From NCBI RefSeq assembly GCF_008365375.1, contig NZ_QOKW01000024.1:40354-104353 (forward strand): a stretch of DNA of 64,000 nt, in the 5' to 3' direction. This document shows, one piece after another, positions 8,784 to 16,337 of the stretch. Below the pieces are notes generated by a model. It worked only from the letters and a program-made list of their open reading frames with translations, did no database searches and was not told where the DNA came from. Every line of letters starts with the position of its first letter. Position 1 is the first letter of the stretch. Both the position numbers and the translations under genes were made by a program. The DNA is from Roseomonas genomospecies 6 (GTDB lineage Bacteria > Pseudomonadota > Alphaproteobacteria > Azospirillales > Azospirillaceae).

Positions 8784-9551
8784 GTGATTACGCTTGGCGC
8801 GCTGAACGACATCACACACATCCGACACGCCTTCTTCACCCGAACCGGCGGCGTGTCCACGGGGCTGTACGCCTCGCTGAACGTCGGCTTCGGGTCCGGG
8901 GACGCGCCGGCCGCGGTGGCGGAGAACCGCGCGCGTGCCGCCGCCCGGCTGGACGTGCCGCCGGAACGACTGGTCACCTGCTATCAGGTGCACAGCCCGA
9001 CCTGCGTCGCCGTCACCGAGCCCTGGACGCCGGATCAGGCGCCCCACGCCGACGCCATGGCGACCGACCGTCCGGGCATCGCGCTGGGCATCCTGACCGC
9101 CGACTGCGCGCCGGTGCTGTTCGCCGACGAGAAGTCCCGCGTGATCGGCGCGGCCCACGCCGGCTGGAAGGGCGCCAAGGGCGGCGTGCTGGAGGCGACC
9201 ATCGCCCGCATGGAGGAGCTGGGCGCCAAGCGGAGCCGCATCGTCGCCGCCATCGGCCCCTGCATCGCCCAGCGCTCCTACGAGGTCGGGCCGGAGTTCC
9301 CCGCCCCCTTCCTGTCGGAAGACCCGCGCAACCGCGACTATTTCGCCCCGGCCCGCCGGCCGGAGCATTTCCTGTTCGATCTCGCCGGCTACGTCACCCG
9401 CCGGCTGGGCGATGCCGGGGTGGAGATCATCCAGCGCTGCCCGAACGACACGGTGGTCGAGGAGGACCGCTTCTTCAGCTACCGCCGGTCCTGCCTGCGC
9501 GGCGAGAAGGACTATGGGCGCGGCCTGTCGGCCATCGTCCTCCAAGGCTGA
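8784..9551 (+). CDS. pgeF: Peptidoglycan editing factor PgeF (YfiH/multicopper polyphenol oxidase family)
   Basis: A 255-residue YfiH-family protein with the metal/active-site motifs: YQVHS, the Cys of TADCAPVLF and the His of AAHAGWKG. Members hydrolyse misplaced amino acids from UDP-MurNAc precursors (PgeF) and some oxidise purine nucleosides or polyphenols. Translation probably begins at GTG 8784; no upstream ATG fits. It closes the lgt-methyltransferase-pgeF cluster, as in many alphaproteobacteria. Confidence 0.92.
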   Translation: MITLGALNDITHIRHAFFTRTGGVSTGLYASLNVGFGSGDAPAAVAENRARAAARLDVPPERLVTCYQVHSPTCVAVTEPWTPDQAPHADAMATDRPGIALGILTADCAPVLFADEKSRVIGAAHAGWKGAKGGVLEATIARMEELGAKRSRIVAAIGPCIAQRSYEVGPEFPAPFLSEDPRNRDYFAPARRPEHFLFDLAGYVTRRLGDAGVEIIQRCPNDTVVEEDRFFSYRRSCLRGEKDYGRGLSAIVLQG

Positions 9552-9597
9552 GCGCGAGAGGAAGCACACCCCCTCAACTGTTCTTACCTCTGACTGA

Positions 9598-9625
9598 TTG
9601 CCATACGACCCATTTCGGGTAAGAT
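9598..9625 (+). promoter_or_regulatory. Candidate sigma-70 promoter for bacteriohemerythrin
   Basis: TTGCCA (9598-9603) and TAAGAT (9620-9625) are separated by 16 bp. They sit 40 bp before the hemerythrin ATG, which has AAGGGGAGG as ribosome binding site. Seen by eye only. Confidence 0.4.
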
Positions 9626-9664
9626 CGGAATCGACAGGGGGCGTTCCGGAAAGGGGAGGCCGGC

Positions 9665-10117
9665 ATGACGATGGATATGCAGCGGGAGGATTCGCACCGC
9701 AGCGACTGGCGCAGCGGACGGATGGTGCTCGACAACGGCGGGCTGGACGCCGACCACCGGATGCAGCACGAACTGATCCGCCGCTTCGTACAGCTCCCGG
9801 CCGACGAGTCCGGGCGCCTGCAGGCCCTGCACCTGCTGGACGAGCTGCGCCGGGTCTCGGCCCGGCATTTCCTTCGCGAAGAGCGGGTGCAGATCTCCAT
9901 GCGCTACCCGCATCTGGAGGAGCACCGGGCGCAGCACCGCCGGCTGGCCGCCCTGCTGGACGACATCATCGGGCAGGTGGATGCCGGCGAATCGGCCTTC
10001 GATTACGGTTACGTGAAGAACAAGGCGGACGAACTGCTGCAATTCTGGTTCTTCGACCACTTCGCGAAGGCCGACCTGCCCATGAAATCGTACCTTGCGA
10101 AATTCGCGGTGCGGTGA
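9665..10117 (+). CDS. Bacteriohemerythrin-like di-iron protein
   Basis: A 150-residue four-helix hemerythrin-like protein. Putative iron ligands are the His in DADHRMQH, the HFLREE motif, the HLEEHRAQH motif and FFDHFAKAD near the C-terminus, in the order H...HxxxE...HxxxH...HxxxxD. Such proteins bind O2 reversibly and are used for oxygen sensing, delivery or detoxification; no fused signalling domain is present. It is preceded by AAGGGGAGG and a candidate promoter, and is monocistronic. Confidence 0.85.
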   Translation: MTMDMQREDSHRSDWRSGRMVLDNGGLDADHRMQHELIRRFVQLPADESGRLQALHLLDELRRVSARHFLREERVQISMRYPHLEEHRAQHRRLAALLDDIIGQVDAGESAFDYGYVKNKADELLQFWFFDHFAKADLPMKSYLAKFAVR

Positions 10118-10218
10118 CGCCCGGGTGGCCTTCGTCCACCGCCTGCCGCCACGCTCACGCCATGCGGGATTCGCAGGGCGGGCTGGCTGCGGCGTCTTGG
10201 ACCGGCCGTCATGGAACG

Positions 10219-10247
10219 TTTACATAGGAGCGGCCCTTTGTTATGGT
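10219..10247 (+). promoter_or_regulatory. Candidate sigma-70 promoter for prs
   Basis: TTTACA (10219-10224), a 17-bp spacer and TATGGT (10242-10247) lie about 80 bp before the prs start codon. Positions were read by eye. Confidence 0.42.
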
Positions 10248-10329
10248 CCGCCGCGTTTTCAAGGGGCGGCGTCGGCATGGGACTGACGGGCGCACCGGAA
10301 CCTATTCCCTGCAGAGAGAGCCGACTGCG

Positions 10330-11265
10330 ATGAAGGTGCTTGCCGGCAACAGCAACCGTCCGCTGGCCGAGGCCATCTCCACCTGTCTCGGCGTGCCGCT
10401 GACCAAAGCGAGCATCCGCCGGTTTTCCGACATGGAGGTGTTCGTCGAAATTCTGGAAAACGTGCGCGGCGAAGACGTGTTCGTGGTCCAGTCGACGTCG
10501 TTCCCGGCCAACGACAACCTGATGGAGCTGCTGGTCACCATCGACGCCCTGCGTCGCGGGTCGGCCCGGCGCATCACGGCGGTCCTCCCCTACTACGGCT
10601 ATGCGCGCCAGGACCGCAAGACCGGCCCGCGCACGCCGATTTCGGCCAAGCTGGTCGCCAACCTCATCACGCAGGCCGGCGCCAACCGCGTGCTGACCAT
10701 GGACCTGCACGCGGGCCAGATCCAGGGCTTCTTCGACATCCCGACTGACAACCTGATGGCCGCCCCGGTGTTCGAAAAGGACATCCGCGCGACCTTCGAG
10801 GACATCGGCGAGGTGACGATGGTGTCGCCGGACGTCGGCGGCGTGGTGCGCGCCCGTTCGCTGGCCAAGCGTCTGGACGCCGACCTCGCCATCATCGACA
10901 AGCGGCGCGAGCGCGCCGGCGTGTCGGAGGTGATGAACATCATCGGCGACGTCAAGAACCGCCGCTGCATCCTGCTGGACGACATCGTGGATTCGGGCGG
11001 CACGCTGTGCAACGCCGCGGTCGCCCTGATGGACGCCGGCGCCAAGTCGGTCCACGCCTATTGCACCCACGGCGTTCTGTCGGGCGGTGCGGTGGCCCGC
11101 GTGGCCGTGTCCCCGCTGGAGCAGCTCGTCACCACCGACAGCATCCAGGCGACCGAGGCCGTGCGCGTGTCCCGCAACATCCGCCAGCTCACCATCGCCC
11201 CGCTGCTGGCCGATGCCATCACCCGCATCAGCGAGGAACGCTCGGTGTCGAGCCTGTTCTCGTAA
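10330..11265 (+). CDS. prs: Ribose-phosphate pyrophosphokinase
   Basis: A 311-residue PRPP synthetase, normal length for class I. It transfers pyrophosphate from ATP to ribose 5-phosphate, feeding purine, pyrimidine, histidine and tryptophan synthesis. Visible motifs are RRFSDMEVFVEI, YGYARQDRK, the signature DLHAGQIQGFFDIP and the PRPP loop DDIVDSGGTLCNAA. The reading frame extends 29 codons further upstream, but ATG 10330 begins the conserved MKVLAGNSN and follows a GAGAGAG-rich stretch. A strong terminator follows. Confidence 0.95.
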   Translation: MKVLAGNSNRPLAEAISTCLGVPLTKASIRRFSDMEVFVEILENVRGEDVFVVQSTSFPANDNLMELLVTIDALRRGSARRITAVLPYYGYARQDRKTGPRTPISAKLVANLITQAGANRVLTMDLHAGQIQGFFDIPTDNLMAAPVFEKDIRATFEDIGEVTMVSPDVGGVVRARSLAKRLDADLAIIDKRRERAGVSEVMNIIGDVKNRRCILLDDIVDSGGTLCNAAVALMDAGAKSVHAYCTHGVLSGGAVARVAVSPLEQLVTTDSIQATEAVRVSRNIRQLTIAPLLADAITRISEERSVSSLFS

Positions 11266-11286
11266 CGGCGACCGGAACACCTGCTG

Positions 11287-11320
11287 AAAGCCCTTTCCCT
11301 TCGCGGGGGAAGGGCTTTTT
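11287..11320 (+). terminator. Rho-independent terminator after prs
   Basis: The stem AAGCCCTTTCCC pairs with GGGGAAGGGCTT over a TTCGC loop and is followed by a run of T. It lies about 20 nt after the prs stop. Confidence 0.85.
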
Positions 11321-11340
11321 CATGGGCGCCATCCGGCGGA

Positions 11341-11420
11341 TGTCGGGACGCTTTCCTTGATGTCCGGACTCTTTCCTTGATGTCCAGACTCTTTCCTTGA
11401 TGTCCAGACTCTTTCCTTGA
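11341..11420. repeat. Tandem repeat, four 20-bp units
   Basis: Four head-to-tail units occupy 11341-11360, 11361-11380, 11381-11400 and 11401-11420. The last two are identical (TGTCCAGACTCTTTCCTTGA); the first differs at four positions and the second at one. The array lies between the prs terminator and the rplY leader and encodes nothing evident. There are no spacers, so it is not a CRISPR array. Confidence 0.95.
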
Positions 11421-11455
11421 CGCGGCGCCCCGCATGGCTTAATCACCGCGCCCAC

Positions 11456-11487
11456 GCGTCAGCACCCCTGGAGGCTGGCGCTTTTTT
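11456..11487 (+). terminator. Terminator-like hairpin in the rplY leader
   Basis: GCGTCAGC (11456-11463) pairs with GCTGGCGC (11474-11481), with one G-T pair, and is followed by six T. It ends only 21 bp before the rplY start codon. It could stop readthrough from upstream or serve as an attenuator for L25; the sequence alone cannot decide. Confidence 0.55.
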
Positions 11488-11507
11488 CCGTTCAAGGAGT
11501 TCATCCG

Positions 11508-12119
11508 ATGACGCAGATCGTTCCGCTCAGCGCCGAAACGCGCGACCGGGCCGGCAAGGGGACCGCCCGCCAGACCCGTCGTGATGGCCGCATTCCGGCC
11601 GTGATCTACGGTGACAAGCAGGCCCCGATCATGATTTCGCTGGAGAAGTTCGCGTTCACCCGCGTTCTGAACCAGGCGGGCTTCTTCACGCACCTGTTCG
11701 ACATCACGGTCGATGGCGCCACCCACCGGGTCCTGCCGCGCGACGTGCAGTTCCATCCGGTCACCGACGTCCCGCTGCACGTCGACTTCCTGCGCGTCTC
11801 CGCCGACACCCGCACCCATGTGCAGGTTCCGGTCGAGTTCGTGGACCAGGAGAAGTCGCCGGGCCTGAAGCGCGGCGGCGTGCTGAACATCGTCCGCCAC
11901 GAGCTGGACGTGACCGTCTCCGCCGGCAACATCCCGGAGCAGATCACGATCTCCTGCGAAGGCTTCGACGTCGGCGATTCGATCCACATCTCCGCGGTGA
12001 AGCTGCCGGAGGGCGTGGCCTCGACCATCACCGACCGCGACTTCACGATCGCCACGATCGTCGCCCCGTCGGGCCTGAAGTCCGAAGAGGCCGAGAGCAC
12101 CGAGGCCGCCGCTTCCTGA
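11508..12119 (+). CDS. rplY: 50S ribosomal protein L25/general stress protein Ctc
   Basis: A 203-residue two-domain L25 of the Ctc type; the short enterobacterial L25 has only the first domain. It binds 5S rRNA in the large ribosomal subunit. The N-terminal part carries RDRAGKGTARQTRRDGRIPAV; the C-terminal domain has LKRGGVLNIVRHELDV and ends in an acidic, Ala-rich tail. AAGGAG precedes the ATG. It is followed by its own terminator and then pth, a common L25-pth pairing in proteobacteria. Confidence 0.95.
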   Translation: MTQIVPLSAETRDRAGKGTARQTRRDGRIPAVIYGDKQAPIMISLEKFAFTRVLNQAGFFTHLFDITVDGATHRVLPRDVQFHPVTDVPLHVDFLRVSADTRTHVQVPVEFVDQEKSPGLKRGGVLNIVRHELDVTVSAGNIPEQITISCEGFDVGDSIHISAVKLPEGVASTITDRDFTIATIVAPSGLKSEEAESTEAAAS

Positions 12120-12143
12120 CCGGAAGCCGCCTTGTGGGTTGCG

Positions 12144-12168
12144 ACAGGGGGCTTCGGCCCCCTGTTTC
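12144..12168 (+). terminator. Rho-independent terminator after rplY
   Basis: A perfect 9-bp stem, ACAGGGGGC with GCCCCCTGT, is closed by a TTCG tetraloop and followed by a short T-rich tail (ttcgttt). It lies between rplY and pth, so pth may depend on readthrough or its own promoter. Confidence 0.8.
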
Positions 12169-12208
12169 GTTTCCGGCTTATGCTGTTTCGAGATGAGGAG
12201 ACCTCGCC

Positions 12209-12784
12209 ATGCTGCTGCTGGTGGGATTGGGCAACCCCGGCGCCGAGTACGCGCGCAACCGGCACAACATCGGCTTCATGGCGGTCGAGGAGATCGCCCG
12301 CCGCCATGGCTTCGGCCCCTGGCGCAAGCGCTTCCAGGGCCGGACCGCCGACGGCACGGTCGGCGGCGAGAAGGTGATCGCGCTGGAACCGCTGACCTTC
12401 ATGAACCTCTCCGGCCAGTCGGTGGCCGCCGCACTCCAGTTCTTCAAGCTGAAGCCCGAGAACGTCGTCGTCATCCATGACGAGTTGGACCTCCCTCCCG
12501 GCAAGATCCGCGTGAAGAAGGGCGGCGGGCATGGCGGGCACAACGGTTTGCGCTCCATCGACGCGCATCTCGGCAAGGAGTATTGGCGCATCCGCCTGGG
12601 CATCGGCCATCCCGGCGACAAGGACCGGGTCAGCGGCTATGTGCTGCACGACTTCGCCAAGGCCGAGCAGAGCTGGCTCGCCCCGCTGATCGACGCCGTC
12701 GCCGACGCCTTCCCCCTGGTCGTGAAGGGCCAAGCCGAGACTTTCATGAACAAGGTCACCCTGGCCACCGCGCCCGCCAAATGA
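12209..12784 (+). CDS. pth: Peptidyl-tRNA hydrolase
   Basis: A 191-residue Pth that frees tRNA from stalled peptidyl-tRNA. The catalytic set is visible: Asn9 in GLGNPG, His19 in RNRHNIGF, Asn66 in FMNLSG and Asp91 in VIHDELDLPPG, followed by KKGGGHGGHNGLRS. Length matches the bacterial family. The C-terminal extension seen in some alphaproteobacteria is absent. Confidence 0.95.
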   Translation: MLLLVGLGNPGAEYARNRHNIGFMAVEEIARRHGFGPWRKRFQGRTADGTVGGEKVIALEPLTFMNLSGQSVAAALQFFKLKPENVVVIHDELDLPPGKIRVKKGGGHGGHNGLRSIDAHLGKEYWRIRLGIGHPGDKDRVSGYVLHDFAKAEQSWLAPLIDAVADAFPLVVKGQAETFMNKVTLATAPAK

Positions 12785-12892
12785 GATTTTGCCAAGTGAC
12801 GTTTCCCGGCCCACGGCAGGGAAAATTGCGACGGGTTGAGGCAAGCGCCGCCATGCCGATATGATGGCGTCCTCTCAAGCCGCGTGGCCGCC

Positions 12893-15169
12893 ATGTCCAG
12901 CAAAGAGTTCAGCGACAAAGAACCCGCCGATCCCGAATTCGAGGCGCTGATCCGCTACATCCAGGAAAGCCGGGGACTCGATTTCCGCGGCTACAAGCGC
13001 ACCAGCCTGCAACGGCGCATCCGCCGCCGGATGGAGGAGGCCGGCTGCGAGGATTTCGCCACCTACCACGGCCTGCTGGAGGCCGATCCGCAGGAATTCA
13101 TCCATCTTCTGAACACCGTGCTGATCAACGTGACGTCCTTCTTCCGCGACACCGAGGCGTGGGACGTGCTGAGGAAGGAGGTCGTGCCGCAGATCCTCGC
13201 GCAGCGGTCCGACGACGGTCCCATCCGCATCTGGAGCGCCGGTTGCGCATCGGGGGAGGAGCCCTATTCCCTCGCCATGCTGTTCGCGGAGGCGCTGGGC
13301 AAGGACCAGTTCATCGACCGGGTGAAGATCTACGCCACCGATCTGGACGACGCGGCCCTGAACATCGCCCGGCACGCCATCTACTCGCCGCGCGACGTGG
13401 AGAACGTGCCGCCACCGCTGCTGGACCGGTATTTCGAGCGGTCCAACAACCACTATGTCTTCCTGCGCGATCTGCGCAAATGCGTGATCTTCGGGCGGCA
13501 CAATCTGGTGACCGACGCCCCGATCTCGCGCATCGACCTGCTGGTCTGCCGCAACCTGTTGATCTATCTGGAAAGCGAGACCCAGAACATCGTTCTGCCG
13601 CGCCTGCACTATGCGCTGACCAACGACGGCGTCCTGTTCCTCGGCAAGGCGGAGACGCAGCTCGCCCGCTCCAAGATGTTCGAGCCGGTGAACCTGAAGA
13701 GCCGCATCTTCCGCAAGGTGCCGCAGGAATGGCGGCGCAGCCCGGGCGGCAGCCTGACCATCGCGCCGGAGCAGAACAACCACCGGCAGAGCTTCCAGAC
13801 CCGCCTGATGGAAGGCATCGTGGACAGCAGCGCCACGGCCTATCTGTCGGTCAACGGCGAGGGCATCCTCGTCTTCGCCAACGCCATGGCCCGGCGGCTT
13901 CTGGACGTCGGCGAGATCGACATCGGGCGCCCGTTCCAGGATCTGTCGATCTCCTACCGCCCGGCAGAGCTGCGCTCCCGCATCGAGGAGGTGCAGAAGA
14001 CCGGGCGCATGGTGCGCATCGAGCATCAGGAGTTCACCCGCCCGCCGGGCGAGCCGATGCGACTGACCATCGAGATCTCCCTGCTTTACGGGCGCGACGG
14101 GAAGCCGTTCGCCACGCTGCTGGGCTTCACCGACACCAGCCGGCATTTCCAGGTGCAGCAGGAGCTGGAAGCGGCGCAGGAAAGCCTGGAGACCACCATC
14201 GAGGAGCTGCAAAGCTCCAACGAAGAGCTTGAGACGACCAACGAGGAACTCCAGTCCACCAACGAGGAGTTGGAGACCACGAACGAGGAACTCCAGTCCA
14301 CCAACGAAGAACTGGAGACCATGAACGAGGAGCTGCGCTCCGCCAACGAGGAGCTGGAGGTCGCGAACGAGGAGTTGCGCCGCCAGGGCGAGGAGTCCGG
14401 CGAGTTCCGCCGCTACTCCGAATCGATCCTGCGCAGCATGGATGTGGGCATCATCGTCCTGGACGAGGACTTGCGCGTGCGGTCCTGGAACCGCTGGGGC
14501 GAGAACATGTGGGGCCTGCGCGCGGAGGAGGTGCAGGGCGAACATTTCCTCGCCCTCGACATCGGCCTGCCGGTGCAACGGCTGCGCGCCCATCTGGAAG
14601 GTGTCCTGGAAAGCGGGGTGCCGCAGCCGCCGGCCATGCTGAACGCCGTGGACCGGCGCGGCCGCGCGGCGACCTGCCGGGTCCGGCTCTCGCCGCTGCT
14701 GTACGAGGTTCGGGAGGCGCACGGCGTCGTCCTGATCATCGAGGACGTCACCGAACAGACCCGCACCGAAGCCTTCGCCGGCTACCTCGGGCGCGTCATC
14801 GGCGAATCCCTGAACGAGGTCTATTTCCTGGACCCCTCCACCTTCCGCTTCCTTCTGGTGAACCGCGGGGCCGAGACGAAACTGGGCTACAAGCTGGACC
14901 ACCTGAAGCAGCTCGCCGTCCACGATCTCATGCCCGAGGTGTCGGCGGAACGGTTCCGGGCTCTCGTCGCTCCTCTCCTGTCGGGCAAGAAGATGGAGGT
15001 CGTCTTCGAAACGGTGATGGAGGGCAGCCACCCCGGCGCCTACCCGGTGGAGGTCTGCCTCCAGCATTTCGGCGGGGAGCAGCCGCCGATCCTCCTCGCC
15101 ATCGTGCACGACACGACCGAGCGCCAGCATCTGGGGGCGGAAGGCGGCAGGACGGCGGAGGTGGAATAG
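12893..15169 (+). CDS. CheR-type methyltransferase with coiled coil and PAS domains
   Basis: About 758 residues. The first ~270 are a complete CheR: an all-alpha N-terminal part, IWSAGCASGEEPYSLAM for SAM binding and LVCRNLLIYLE near the end. A PAS-like segment, a highly regular coiled coil (repeats of NEELQSTNEELETT, about residues 437-500) and two further PAS domains follow. This is the layout of CheB-CheR-PAS hybrid proteins minus the CheB part; a separate cheB lies tail-to-tail 10 nt away. It probably methylates glutamates of a chemoreceptor or of a signalling partner. ATG 12893 was chosen over the upstream ATG 12836. Confidence 0.88.
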   Translation: MSSKEFSDKEPADPEFEALIRYIQESRGLDFRGYKRTSLQRRIRRRMEEAGCEDFATYHGLLEADPQEFIHLLNTVLINVTSFFRDTEAWDVLRKEVVPQILAQRSDDGPIRIWSAGCASGEEPYSLAMLFAEALGKDQFIDRVKIYATDLDDAALNIARHAIYSPRDVENVPPPLLDRYFERSNNHYVFLRDLRKCVIFGRHNLVTDAPISRIDLLVCRNLLIYLESETQNIVLPRLHYALTNDGVLFLGKAETQLARSKMFEPVNLKSRIFRKVPQEWRRSPGGSLTIAPEQNNHRQSFQTRLMEGIVDSSATAYLSVNGEGILVFANAMARRLLDVGEIDIGRPFQDLSISYRPAELRSRIEEVQKTGRMVRIEHQEFTRPPGEPMRLTIEISLLYGRDGKPFATLLGFTDTSRHFQVQQELEAAQESLETTIEELQSSNEELETTNEELQSTNEELETTNEELQSTNEELETMNEELRSANEELEVANEELRRQGEESGEFRRYSESILRSMDVGIIVLDEDLRVRSWNRWGENMWGLRAEEVQGEHFLALDIGLPVQRLRAHLEGVLESGVPQPPAMLNAVDRRGRAATCRVRLSPLLYEVREAHGVVLIIEDVTEQTRTEAFAGYLGRVIGESLNEVYFLDPSTFRFLLVNRGAETKLGYKLDHLKQLAVHDLMPEVSAERFRALVAPLLSGKKMEVVFETVMEGSHPGAYPVEVCLQHFGGEQPPILLAIVHDTTERQHLGAEGGRTAEVE
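14201..14386 (+). repeat. In-frame 21-bp repeat coding a heptad coiled coil
   Basis: The DNA repeats with a 21-bp period and codes for units of the form NEELxxx (NEELETT, NEELQST, NEELETM, NEELRSA, NEELEVA). Codon variation between units shows that the protein pattern, not the DNA, is conserved. It forms the signalling helix between the CheR and PAS parts. Confidence 0.85.
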
Positions 15170-15179
15170 GGCGGCTCCG

Positions 15180-16199
15180 TCAATCCTCCCCCTCGGCAGC
15201 CATGCCGCCCGCCAGCTCCTGTCCCGGCCCGGCAAGCACATTCTTCAACAAGGCGGCGCTCCCTTCGGCCTCCCGCGCCGCCCGGGTCCATTTCGTCTCG
15301 ATGATGACGTGCCCATGCTCCCGGGCCCGATCGGCCAGACGCCGGAACATGACCGCGCGGTCCTCGTGGGTGCGCAGGGCGACCCAAATGGCCTGCTCGA
15401 TCGATTCCCGATGGCCGGCCGCCAGTGTTTCGGGGGCATAGGCGTGCCCGACCTTGCAGCGGAAGCGCAGCAGCGGGCCGTCCTCGATCTCCACCAGGTT
15501 GCCGCCGCATTCGGGGCAGCTCAGGGTGCTGGGCCGCCCGACGGACGCGGTGGACTCCGGCACGGCGTCGAATTCCCTCTCGGAAATGCGCGCCTCCTCC
15601 GCGATGTCGGCGGGGATCGGCACGGCGGGTCCCGGCGGTTCGTTCAGAAGGCGGGCCAGCAGCGCCGGCAGGTCGGACAGCGGGGCGCAGGCATCCACGG
15701 ACACATGCCGCAGGGCGTTGCGCGGCATGCTCGGCCATTCCGCGTCCTCCGGGTCCTGAACCACGGCGACACCGCCGCATCGCTTCACGGCGCGCAGCCC
15801 GGCGGTCCCGTCGTCCAGCGTGCCGGTCAGGATCAGCCCAACCACCCGCGGCCCATAGGCGACCGCCACCGAGCGGAACAGCGGGTCGATGGCGGGGCGG
15901 CAGCGGTTCTCCCGCGCCCCGCGGCGCACCAGGGCGCAGCCGTCCTTGACCAGCAGGTGGTGGTCGGGCGGGGCGATGTGTATCCAGCCGGGCCGCACCG
16001 GTTCCCCATCCTCCGGATGGAAGGCCGGAAGCCATCCGGCGCGCGACAGGACGGCCGGCAGCACGCTCTGCGTGGCGCCGATGTGCTGGACGACGAAGAC
16101 CGTTGCCGTCACGTCGCGCCGCATTGCCGCGAACAGCGTCTTCAGGGCGGTGATCCCGCCGGCCGAGGCGCCAACAGCCAGGATGCTTCTCTTGTCCAT
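15180..16199 (-). CDS. cheB: CheB-type methylesterase without receiver domain
   Basis: A 339-residue protein beginning with the catalytic domain. It has the nucleophile Ser12 in VGASAGG, the His in VVQHIGATQS and the Asp in LTGTLDDGTAGL. No phospho-acceptor receiver domain precedes it, so it is not controlled like classical CheB. The C-terminal third carries CPECGGNL and RFRCKVGHAY, a small zinc-ribbon-like module common in CheB-CheR hybrids, and a final helical part. It is convergent with the CheR-PAS gene and divergent from the hybrid kinase, which points to one signalling module. The frame stays open far upstream; ATG 16199 begins the conserved domain. Confidence 0.88.
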   Translation of the reverse strand: MDKRSILAVGASAGGITALKTLFAAMRRDVTATVFVVQHIGATQSVLPAVLSRAGWLPAFHPEDGEPVRPGWIHIAPPDHHLLVKDGCALVRRGARENRCRPAIDPLFRSVAVAYGPRVVGLILTGTLDDGTAGLRAVKRCGGVAVVQDPEDAEWPSMPRNALRHVSVDACAPLSDLPALLARLLNEPPGPAVPIPADIAEEARISEREFDAVPESTASVGRPSTLSCPECGGNLVEIEDGPLLRFRCKVGHAYAPETLAAGHRESIEQAIWVALRTHEDRAVMFRRLADRAREHGHVIIETKWTRAAREAEGSAALLKNVLAGPGQELAGGMAAEGED

Positions 16200-16337
16200 G
16201 GACCGGAATCGATATTTTGCATGCCAAGTGACAACAACACTGCGACGAAGAAATTCCAGCTTTGGTCCTATCACTTTTCCACGCGCGCACTGTTGAGCGG
16301 GCTGTGCAATCATTCGTTCCCGGGAGAAGGGGGGAGC

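Noticed and set aside
11341..11420. CRISPR array
   Set aside because: The 20-bp units are directly adjacent with no spacers and there are no cas genes.
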